From positions 1 to 64,000 of the forward strand of contig JAFGRT010000186.1 in assembly GCA_016935015.1 (NCBI GenBank): 64,000 bases of DNA, given 5' to 3'. Each line of letters opens with the position of its first letter. Within the stretch, counting starts at the first letter, position 1. Shown piece after piece: positions 17,850 to 26,204 of this stretch. The DNA is from Acidobacteriota bacterium (lineage in GTDB: Bacteria > Acidobacteriota > JAAYUB01). The position numbers and the translations under genes are program-made. The notes beneath the pieces are model-generated. The model ran no database searches and had not been told where the DNA came from. It saw only the letters and a list, made by a program, of their open reading frames with translations.

Positions 17850-19226
17850 CTACTTGTGGCGACGGGGCGGAATGCCGTATTTCTCCATCTTGTAGCGCAG
17901 ATTCCGCTCGTTGATGCCCAGCAACTCGGCGGCCCGGATCTGGACCGAATCGGCCTGCTCCAGCGCCTCTTTGATCCGCAGCCGCTCCAGATACTCCAGT
18001 GCCTCGGGCAAGGGGAGTTCCCGCAGGCGGGAAATTTCCGACGCCTGTCCGCCGGGATACAATTCGGGAAAGTCTTCCGGTTGCAGTAGGTTGGAGCGAC
18101 TGAGAACCACCGCTCGCTCAATGAGATTCTCCAGTTCCCGGATATTGCCGGGATAGGCGTGGCGCATCAGCAGATGCAGGGCGTCGCGGCGGATGCCTTC
18201 AATGGGGCGACGATTCTCGCGGGCGTAACGTTCGATGAACCTGTCCACGAGAAGGGGGATGTCTTCCTTGCGATCCCGCAGGGGCGGGATATGTAGGCGG
18301 ATGACATTGAGACGATAGTACAGATCGGTCCGGAAGGTGCCGTTGGTGAGCATCTCCTCCAAATGGCGGTTGGTGGCGGCGATGAGACGGAAATCCACCG
18401 GGATGATCACATTACTGCCGATCCGCTGGATGCTTTTTTCCTGTAGTACGCGCAGCAGCTTAACCTGCAGCGCCGGGGAGATTTCGCCGATTTCATCCAC
18501 GAAAAGAGTGCCACTTTGGGCCTCCTCGAAGCGGCCGATCCGTTGACGGTCCGCGCCGGTGAAGGATCCTTTCTCGTGACCGAACAGTTCGCTCTCCAGT
18601 AGATTTTCGTTTAACGCCGTGCAGTTGACGGCGATGAATGGTCCTTCGTGGCGCGGCGAAGCATCATGGATGGCCCGGGCCAGCATTTCCTTGCCCGTCC
18701 CGCTTTCGCCTGTAATGAGCACCGAGGCGTTGGACTGGGCGGACCGCATGGCCAGGTTGAGCAGTTCCGCCATGACCCGGCTCTTGTGGATGATGGGCAT
18801 GGCTTCCTTTGGTTGGGCCAGGGTTTGTCGCAACTGGATATTTTCTTCCAGGATGGTTTTCTGCCGCAAGATGTTGCGGATCTTGATCTCCAGCTCATCC
18901 AGGTCGAGGGGCTTCGCCAGATAATCGGCGGCGCCCTTGCTCATAAATTCGACGGCCCGCCGGATGGAACCATAGGCAGTGAAAAGGATGAATTGGACCA
19001 GAGGGTTGTTTTTCTGGATATCATCCAGAATTTCTTCGCCGGTGCCATCTCCCAGCTTGTAATCGGAGAGCACGAGATCGATGGTCTCCGTATTCAATAC
19101 AGCCCGTGCCTGGACCACGCCGTTGGCCTGAAAGGTGGTATAGCCAAGGTCCTGCAGGAATTCTTCGAGGAGGCGCCGCTGGTTCGCCTCGTCATCGACG
19201 ATCAGTATCTGGTGATTCCGGTTCAT
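17850..19226 (-). CDS. Sigma54-dependent NtrC-family response regulator
   Basis: Receiver ILIVDDE...LVLSDYKLGDG; AAA+ GESGTGKE and GSFTGA motifs; C-terminal Fis-type HTH. Confidence 0.95.
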   Translation of the reverse strand: MNRNHQILIVDDEANQRRLLEEFLQDLGYTTFQANGVVQARAVLNTETIDLVLSDYKLGDGTGEEILDDIQKNNPLVQFILFTAYGSIRRAVEFMSKGAADYLAKPLDLDELEIKIRNILRQKTILEENIQLRQTLAQPKEAMPIIHKSRVMAELLNLAMRSAQSNASVLITGESGTGKEMLARAIHDASPRHEGPFIAVNCTALNENLLESELFGHEKGSFTGADRQRIGRFEEAQSGTLFVDEIGEISPALQVKLLRVLQEKSIQRIGSNVIIPVDFRLIAATNRHLEEMLTNGTFRTDLYYRLNVIRLHIPPLRDRKEDIPLLVDRFIERYARENRRPIEGIRRDALHLLMRHAYPGNIRELENLIERAVVLSRSNLLQPEDFPELYPGGQASEISRLRELPLPEALEYLERLRIKEALEQADSVQIRAAELLGINERNLRYKMEKYGIPPRRHK

Positions 19227-21252
19227 GGTCCTTCCTCTTGGGGATGATTACGGTAATATGCGCCCCGCCGGAGTCGGTGTTGCCCACCTCCAGTGTCCAA
19301 CCGTGACGCTGCAGGATGTCCTCGGACAGGCTGAGGCCAAGTCCCGTGCCCTTTTCCTTGGTGGTGAAGAAGGGTTCGGTGGCATGACGTAGGGCATGAT
19401 GGGAAAAACCGGGTCCGGAATCGCGCAGGTTCAACCGATAGTGATCCGCCGTAACGCTCAATTCGATATGAATGGTGCCGCCGTTGCCCAAAGCGTCGAA
19501 ACTATTGCGGATGATGTTGATCAGCACTTGGCGCAGGCGTTCTTCATCCGCCTGTACAGTGGGCCAGGCCGAATCCGCCGCGGGCGTCACCTGCAGGGAG
19601 ATCTGTTTTTCATCCGCCTCGGCGGCAAAAAGATCACACACACTGTCGACGAGGGATTTCAGTGACAGGAGGGCTGAGTCGGGCGCTACGGGACGCGCAT
19701 AACTCAGGAAATCCTCCACCAGCCGGTCCAGACGCCGAATTTCCTCTTCCACGATGCGGATGGAATTCAGCGTGCGGGGGTCCGTCGCCGTACGAAGATG
19801 GCGCTGCATGTTCTGTACTGAGAGGGCCAATGCGTTCAACGGATTGCGTATCTCATGGGCCACACCGGAAATGAGCCGTCCCAGGGCGGCCAGACGTTCC
19901 TCGCGCCGTAACTTCTGTTCGGTCTGCCGCTGGGTGGTTACATCAAGAAACAGAAAGAGCCAGTCGCGGGAAGATTCGGCCGGGGAGGCCGGCAAGAGCT
20001 GTTTGCGACACAACAGTATCTTGTCCCGCCAGGGTAAATAGCCGCTGTCTTCCTCCGCCGTTGAGGGATGGATGCCGGCGGCGGCCAGTTCCCGTCGCAA
20101 ATCGGCGTCCATGGCCTCATCCTCCCGTAACCGGAACCAGTTGCGGGCGCGCTGGTTCATTCCGGCCACGAAACCGTCGGTCCGAAGCAGCAACATGGCT
20201 TCCTGCATGTTTTCGGTGATATGCCCGGCCATTTGCAGGGAACGAATATACCGGGAATGAAGGAAACGGTAATTCTGGACGCTGTAGGCGAGACCCAGCA
20301 ACAGTCCACCGCCCATGAAAAAAGCGAGGCCCAGGATCAGGTCGCGCTGCGCCAGATCGGCCAGGTTCCGGTGATAGAAGTCCAGGGTAAGTCCCAGGCG
20401 CAACAGCGCATTGTACTCGGGCTCGATCAGGATACGGCGAGCCACTTCCAAGATCTCCTGACCCTGATGCATGACGAAGCGGGTGCGGGCTGCCCGGCCG
20501 GCGAAAGCCTCCCGCAAAAAAGGATCGGCCTCGATGGCCAGGATCGTTTCCACCGGGGGACTGACGCTGATGGGGCCATCCTCATCCTGAACCAGGAGAA
20601 AGGCTACCGACGGATGATCGGCCAGGGCCTGCAGGGCCTGGCCGAGACCCATCTCCCGCCGGAACTGATCCAGCAGCTCTCCCCGGACGGTGACGACAAT
20701 CAGTCCGCCGTGGGGGCGGGACACGGCGGCCACGAACCGGGAGTCGCTCCCATAGCGGGTTTCCGAACTCCCGACCACCATCTCCGCCAGCTGTCCATCG
20801 AGCAGGGGGGTGAATATCACCGGCCAGGCCGGGGGAATCATCGCCGGCGCGGAGGCGGGAACGGAACGCTCCAGCGCACCGCCGGCGTCGAACAAATGGA
20901 TCCGATAGAGTTCATTGCTGGCGGCGAACTCCTCCAGAAACTCCGCTTCCAGTTCCTGGGCCGCCTCACGTCCCGCCAGGAACCGGGCGTTGCCCAGCAG
21001 ACGGCGGGCGAGTTCCTGCTGGACGGCGGTGAACGCCTGCTCGTTGGCCACAATGGTGGTGCTGCAGGCATCCAGGAGAGTGTCGGCGTTTTCGGCCAGC
21101 AGACGCTGCAGTTCGCGCTCCGTATCGCGGTAGTCCAAATAGACGAGCCAACCGATGATGATGGCCAGAAGCAGCAGTGGCCAGATCAGGTAGAAGGGCT
21201 GGAAGCGCCGCGCGGTCGAACGGTGCCGGGCGAAGCGGGAAAATGTCTTCAT
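19192..21252 (-). CDS. Membrane sensor histidine kinase
   Basis: TM helix, periplasmic sensor region, second TM, GVAHEIRNPLNALAL H-box, HATPase N/G boxes (NIIRNSFDAL, GTGLGLSLSEDIL). Start at ATG 21252. Confidence 0.93.
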   Translation of the reverse strand: MKTFSRFARHRSTARRFQPFYLIWPLLLLAIIIGWLVYLDYRDTERELQRLLAENADTLLDACSTTIVANEQAFTAVQQELARRLLGNARFLAGREAAQELEAEFLEEFAASNELYRIHLFDAGGALERSVPASAPAMIPPAWPVIFTPLLDGQLAEMVVGSSETRYGSDSRFVAAVSRPHGGLIVVTVRGELLDQFRREMGLGQALQALADHPSVAFLLVQDEDGPISVSPPVETILAIEADPFLREAFAGRAARTRFVMHQGQEILEVARRILIEPEYNALLRLGLTLDFYHRNLADLAQRDLILGLAFFMGGGLLLGLAYSVQNYRFLHSRYIRSLQMAGHITENMQEAMLLLRTDGFVAGMNQRARNWFRLREDEAMDADLRRELAAAGIHPSTAEEDSGYLPWRDKILLCRKQLLPASPAESSRDWLFLFLDVTTQRQTEQKLRREERLAALGRLISGVAHEIRNPLNALALSVQNMQRHLRTATDPRTLNSIRIVEEEIRRLDRLVEDFLSYARPVAPDSALLSLKSLVDSVCDLFAAEADEKQISLQVTPAADSAWPTVQADEERLRQVLINIIRNSFDALGNGGTIHIELSVTADHYRLNLRDSGPGFSHHALRHATEPFFTTKEKGTGLGLSLSEDILQRHGWTLEVGNTDSGGAHITVIIPKRKDHEPESPDTDRR

Positions 21253-21818
21253 TGTATTGGTGTCGTCGCGGACCGGTTCCAGGTCACGGTGGGCGGACAG
21301 GAAAAACCGGGCGCGCTTTCTTCCGTCGGCGGCGGCAGCAGGCGCCGACCGTCCAACCGGACGATCTCGCCGGCGCGAGCGAGAAGGTACCAGCGATATA
21401 GACAGTTGCCCGCGTCCGTCCAGCTGTAGTAAATGGTCATGATTTGTTGATCCTCGGCCATGATCTGCGCGGGGGGTGACGGTACGGAATCGGGGTGCAG
21501 CTCCCTGACCCGGGCGCGGTAGGCCGGAGGAATGTCCTCGATCCGGCACACCATCTGGAGGGAAGATGTCTCGTCCAGGGCCAGCAGCTCGCGCATGCGG
21601 GGCAGCTGCTCTTCCACCCGGCGGCGCAACCGTTTGCGGCCGTAACGGTGCTGGAAGGTGTCCTCGATGCCGTCACCGTCCCGGTCGATGAATGGGTGGT
21701 GTCCCCGGCCGCGACGGTGCTGTTTGCCCTGGCCCTCCTGACCCGTACCGGCCAACACGGCAAAAGCCATCAACAGAACCATGAAAATCGTCGCGGGGTG
21801 TCTTCTGTTCATCATCAT
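21249..21818 (-). CDS. Secreted protein with DxDxDG-type acidic (calcium-binding-like) motif, first gene of the two-component operon
   Basis: MMMNRRHPATIFMVLLMAFAVLAGTGQ signal peptide; FIDRDGDGIEDTF; stop overlaps the kinase start by 4 nt. Confidence 0.7.
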   Translation of the reverse strand: MMMNRRHPATIFMVLLMAFAVLAGTGQEGQGKQHRRGRGHHPFIDRDGDGIEDTFQHRYGRKRLRRRVEEQLPRMRELLALDETSSLQMVCRIEDIPPAYRARVRELHPDSVPSPPAQIMAEDQQIMTIYYSWTDAGNCLYRWYLLARAGEIVRLDGRRLLPPPTEESAPGFSCPPTVTWNRSATTPIQ

Positions 21819-22034
21819 ACCGCCGTCCTCTGCTGTTCGTTCAGTCGCGGGCACGCCGGACGATGCCCACGTTGATATTATAGCAAGTTCGATACCACGA
21901 GGCCAAGGACTCTGTCGCCCGCCGGCGACCTGTGATTTTGGAGGTAATGTTTGCTTTAAAAAATTTATAATCATGTATTTGGAGGCTCTTCGCTCCGGAT
22001 CGGGATCGGCCGCCGGACGGATGATTCGAAGAAA

Positions 22035-22052
22035 ATGTCGATATATCGACAT
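22035..22052. promoter_or_regulatory. Exact 18-bp palindrome ATGTCGATATATCGACAT, candidate operator
   Basis: Read directly: ATGTCGATA|TATCGACAT, each half the reverse complement of the other; lies in a divergent intergenic region. Confidence 0.6.
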
Positions 22053-22226
22053 AGTTGTCGGTATCCGGGCCGACGGGGGGGCGTTTGACGAAAACCTTTG
22101 TCTTCCCTGGCACTTTATGTTAAACAGGTGTTCTGTCCAACAGGCGTTTCGGATCCTCCGCCCGCTGAAACATGAGAGGTCTATCAACATCCAACAACCA
22201 GAGTGGATTCATGTGGTAACAAATCT

Positions 22227-25200
22227 ATGTCGATAAAAGCAAAAAACAAAAAGCGACAGCGCTGGATTCTTAAAATCTGCTTCTACTGTCTCTTTTTCGG
22301 GCTGTTTTGCGGTGCCATATTCCATTCACCCCTCCTGAAATTTCTCATCCTGCAACAGGTCTCCGGTAAGCTGAACGAACGGTTCGATGTTCAGCTGACG
22401 GCCAGAAACTGGGATCTTTCCCTGTGGGCGGGAAAAGTCTCGGTGGTGGACATGATCATCGCGCGGACTGGACTTTTCTATTGCCAGATTCCCCGTCTTG
22501 AGGTGGACTTGTCCCTGGCGGAACTGCTGGCCGGCAAAATACTCATCGAGGATGTCCGCGTACATCAGCCGTCGTTCACCCTGCTGTCCACCGAATGGCC
22601 GATGGCGGAGGAGCAGCCGAAAGCCGACGGCCAAAGCCGGATCGCTGTTGATCTGCAAAACTTCCATCTCTACAGCGGCCGGTTTCGGGTCCGCGATATG
22701 GAGATCCCGCTGGAGGGCCAGGTGGAGGCGTTTCAGGTCCGCTTGCTCACCGAGCTGGCCGGAGCGTATCGTGAACTGGAATTGAATATGGGGCCGGCCA
22801 CGGTCAGCCTGCATGACGAGACGGTCCGGTTCAGCCGGGCGGGCCTGGTATGCGCCATCGAGCCGCACAAAATCAATTTGACTTCCCTGTGGCTGGAATC
22901 CGAGTCACTGCGGGCGGGAGTGAGAGGTCTCGTGCTGCCGCGGAATAATATTCGTTATCAGTTCGTGGCCATCGGCGAGGGCGCCCTCGACCTGCTGGCG
23001 GCCACCGGACGGACGCTACCGGTCGATCTCCGGGGGAATGTCGGTTTTAATTTGGCTGTGGCCGGCGACGGCCCCGGCTGGCCGGAGATCAACGGCCGGG
23101 TGCATGGCGGGCCCCTCTGGGTGAACGATAGTCGGATCCATGCCTTGGAGGCAGCGGTTCATGAAGAAGACGGTGAAATCTCGATCCGTGATCTGCAGTG
23201 CCGCATTGGTGACCAGGGCCGCCTCACCGGCCAGGTGAGCATCTCTCCGCTGCAGGAGAAACGAGTTGATCTTGACCTCCGATTGAGCCGGGTTCCCCTG
23301 TCTGAATTCTTCAACAACCGGCTGGTCCATCACCCGCTGCGAGGCACAGTGTCCGGTGAAGTCACCGGTCGCATCCCCTTCACGGGTCCGCCGCACATCG
23401 AGTTCAACGGTGGCGTGCGGTCTTTCCGGGTGGGGCTGCCCAACAAGACCGATACGTTCGACGGCAATCTTCTCGAAGGGCGCTTTCTCTATTCGAACAA
23501 CCAGATCAACTTCGGCATCCAGACCGTGCAGGGCGAAGGAGTGGATGTCGGTGGCTCCGGCTATGTCCGTGGGGGCGATATCTTTATGGATGATCTGCGC
23601 GTGACGGCGCCTCGGGGGGAGTTTTTGGTGCCTCTCATCGGCAAGCTGGTCAAAATTCCACCGGATGTCCACCAACGTCTGGAGCAGATATCGCTGACAG
23701 GACCGGTTCAGGCCGTGGGCCGGTTCGCCCTTACCGGCAGTATTCCGGTTATCGACGCCACGGTTTCCCTCGAGCAGATCCGCGTGGCCCAGGCAGATTG
23801 GCGCCAGCTGGATGCCCGGTTACACCTGGATCCCCAAACACTTCGGCTGGAGGATATCAACCTGCGGAATGAGAGCGCTTCGGCCACAGGGCTGCTGGGT
23901 TTCCGAATCACACCCGCCCTGGAACTTGACCGGGTGCAATTGGAAGTGGACGCCTTCCCGGTTCGTTCGGTGGAACGAATTCTGACCTTCATCCTGAACG
24001 GCCAAGCGACGACCCGTGTTCCCGCCGGTATTGACGCGCAGCTTAGAGCCACCGGGGACATTCACCGGGATCAGGCCGCCTGGCAGGGCGATTTTTGGGC
24101 GCAGCTGACGGATCTGCGGATTGACGATCAGCCGTTCGGCCATCTCACCCTCGCCGGTGTGCTGCAGGACAGCGAAGTCCGCTTACGCGAATTTCAGCTG
24201 CAGAACGAACATGTCCTGCTGGATGGCGCCGGTCGCTGGGATTTCGGCGCCGACGTTCTGAATGTCGACGGTGCCATCCGACGGGTAATCGTCCAGGAGA
24301 TGCCGCGCGCCTCGGATATCGGACTGGTCGGTGAACTGGGCGGCACGTATCGATTGCGTGGCAGCGCGGTGGATCCGGAGGTGTTTTTCGACCTACGCTC
24401 GCCCCAGTTCCGGTTTTTTGAGGAACCCTTCGGCGACCTTCGGCTGATCGGCAGACTGGATAGCGGAAAAGTGGATTTCTCCCTGCGCACGGATTACCGC
24501 GAGAACCTGTACAATACCATCGGGACCGTACACTTTGGCGAAAACCCGGTGCTGGAAACAACGACCTTTCTGGATAATGTTCGCGTCCAGCCTTTTCTGA
24601 AATTGTTTAAAGATCCCCTACTGGACGAATTTCGGGGGCAGGTCACGGGTCAGATTTTCGCGACGTATCACTTCCGGACCCTGGAGGATTTGCAGGTCAA
24701 CGCCCAGCTTTCCGAAATACGGGGCGAATACCGCCATCTGCAAATTCGGAATGATGAGACTTTCAACGCCTCCGTCGAAAAAGGGCGATTGACTCTGGAT
24801 TCAGCCCGGATCAACGTGAACGGCAATGTATTCAATCTGGACGGGCAGATGAACCTGTTTCCGCCGGGTGATTTGCAGTTCGTTGCCCGCGGCCAGGCCC
24901 AGGTAGATGTCCTGCAGCCGTTTTTGCCCAATATCTATCCGGCAGGGATCGTCAGCGTGGAAGCCATTGTCCGGGGAGACCCGGCCAATCCTTCCCTTAA
25001 CGGCAAGGTGGAATTGAACCAGGTTTCCTTCAAACTGAAGGCGCTGGAGCTCCCCCTGACCAACATCAGTGGAACACTTCGGCTGTCCAACGATCTGGTG
25101 CGAGCCGATGAAATTACCCTCGTCACGCCATACGGGGAAGCCGCCTTGAGCGGCGAGATGCAGATGGATCATTTCAGTCCGGCCCGCTGGAACGCCACAC

Positions 25201-26150
25201 TGCGGATGGACAAGGTCGCTGTTCCTTTTCCCGAGGGATTTTACGGCGACGCCAGTGCCAATCTTCGTTTTTCGGGTACCACGGCCGGCTCTGTTCTGAC
25301 CGGCGATCTGTGGGTGGAGCGCTGGTCGCTGCAGAATAATCTTGATTTGCCCGAGTTTGTCGCTTTGCTGGCCGAACTCGATGTCGGGGCTGCGGAAACG
25401 GATTCATCGGAATTTTTGCGAAAGACCACTCTACGCGTGAACCTTCGTGGGGACCGCTCGCTGCGGCTGGAGACGGACCAAATCAACCTGACGGGCAGCC
25501 TGGACCTTCAGTTACGCGGCAATCTGGCCAATCCGGTGGTGCGGGGCAACCTGCTGGTCAACTCCGGTGAAGTCAAATACAAGATGAACCGGTTTGCAGT
25601 GGAGCGCGGCAATGTCCTGTTCAATAATCCGTCCCGTATTGATCCCGAACTGTCCTTTGTGTTTAGTTCGGACATCAAGGATTATTCGGTGCAGCTCAAT
25701 CTCGAGGGTACCATTTCACAGCTCAAAACCCGGCTGACGTCCGTGCCCAGTCTCCCGCCGGTGGATATCGTTCGCCTGATTACCATGGGCTACTTGCCCA
25801 CGAACTCCCAGCAGTTGAGCGGGGAAGGATCCTATGGTGAGGGGACCGCCCTGCTGAGCCAGGTCCTTTCGGCGACGGTGGGGCAGCGTCTGAAGCGGGT
25901 AATCGGCATCGATACCGTGTCCATCGATACATACCGGACTTCCTCGCAAACCAATCCCACGGCCCGGGTGACGGTAGGTGAGCAGATTTCGCCCAATCTG
26001 TATGTGACCTACTCGCGCAGCATTTCGGGCGAGGAGCAGGATTTGGTGTTCATCGAGTATCGGCTGTCCCGGCGGATCACCGTCATCGCCTCGCAGGATG
26101 AGAAAGGCTATCTGGGGCTGGATTTCCGTTTCCGGCGCCGGTTTCGCTGA
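22227..26150 (+). CDS. tamB: Translocation/assembly module TamB-like protein (DUF490)
   Basis: Single N-terminal TM, long beta-helical AsmA-like body, C-terminal NPSRIDPELSFVFSSDIKDYSVQLNLEGTISQLKTRLTSVPSLPPVDIVRLITMG typical of the TamB domain. Confidence 0.9.
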   Translation: MSIKAKNKKRQRWILKICFYCLFFGLFCGAIFHSPLLKFLILQQVSGKLNERFDVQLTARNWDLSLWAGKVSVVDMIIARTGLFYCQIPRLEVDLSLAELLAGKILIEDVRVHQPSFTLLSTEWPMAEEQPKADGQSRIAVDLQNFHLYSGRFRVRDMEIPLEGQVEAFQVRLLTELAGAYRELELNMGPATVSLHDETVRFSRAGLVCAIEPHKINLTSLWLESESLRAGVRGLVLPRNNIRYQFVAIGEGALDLLAATGRTLPVDLRGNVGFNLAVAGDGPGWPEINGRVHGGPLWVNDSRIHALEAAVHEEDGEISIRDLQCRIGDQGRLTGQVSISPLQEKRVDLDLRLSRVPLSEFFNNRLVHHPLRGTVSGEVTGRIPFTGPPHIEFNGGVRSFRVGLPNKTDTFDGNLLEGRFLYSNNQINFGIQTVQGEGVDVGGSGYVRGGDIFMDDLRVTAPRGEFLVPLIGKLVKIPPDVHQRLEQISLTGPVQAVGRFALTGSIPVIDATVSLEQIRVAQADWRQLDARLHLDPQTLRLEDINLRNESASATGLLGFRITPALELDRVQLEVDAFPVRSVERILTFILNGQATTRVPAGIDAQLRATGDIHRDQAAWQGDFWAQLTDLRIDDQPFGHLTLAGVLQDSEVRLREFQLQNEHVLLDGAGRWDFGADVLNVDGAIRRVIVQEMPRASDIGLVGELGGTYRLRGSAVDPEVFFDLRSPQFRFFEEPFGDLRLIGRLDSGKVDFSLRTDYRENLYNTIGTVHFGENPVLETTTFLDNVRVQPFLKLFKDPLLDEFRGQVTGQIFATYHFRTLEDLQVNAQLSEIRGEYRHLQIRNDETFNASVEKGRLTLDSARINVNGNVFNLDGQMNLFPPGDLQFVARGQAQVDVLQPFLPNIYPAGIVSVEAIVRGDPANPSLNGKVELNQVSFKLKALELPLTNISGTLRLSNDLVRADEITLVTPYGEAALSGEMQMDHFSPARWNATLRMDKVAVPFPEGFYGDASANLRFSGTTAGSVLTGDLWVERWSLQNNLDLPEFVALLAELDVGAAETDSSEFLRKTTLRVNLRGDRSLRLETDQINLTGSLDLQLRGNLANPVVRGNLLVNSGEVKYKMNRFAVERGNVLFNNPSRIDPELSFVFSSDIKDYSVQLNLEGTISQLKTRLTSVPSLPPVDIVRLITMGYLPTNSQQLSGEGSYGEGTALLSQVLSATVGQRLKRVIGIDTVSIDTYRTSSQTNPTARVTVGEQISPNLYVTYSRSISGEEQDLVFIEYRLSRRITVIASQDEKGYLGLDFRFRRRFR

Positions 26151-26204
26151 CGGATAGAAGGCGCTGGCGCCGGAGAAGGATTCCCGGGGAACGGATTCGC
26201 ATGG

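Noticed and set aside
20221-21429. 402 aa plus-strand ORF antisense to the histidine kinase
   Set aside because: Shadow of a confident kinase gene; composition (Gly/Gln/Arg rich) without motifs.
22110-22130. CTGGCACTTTATGTTAA as a sigma54 promoter for tamB
   Set aside because: The -24-like TGGCAC is present, but the -12 GC at the required spacing reads TA, so it does not fit the GG-N10-GC rule.
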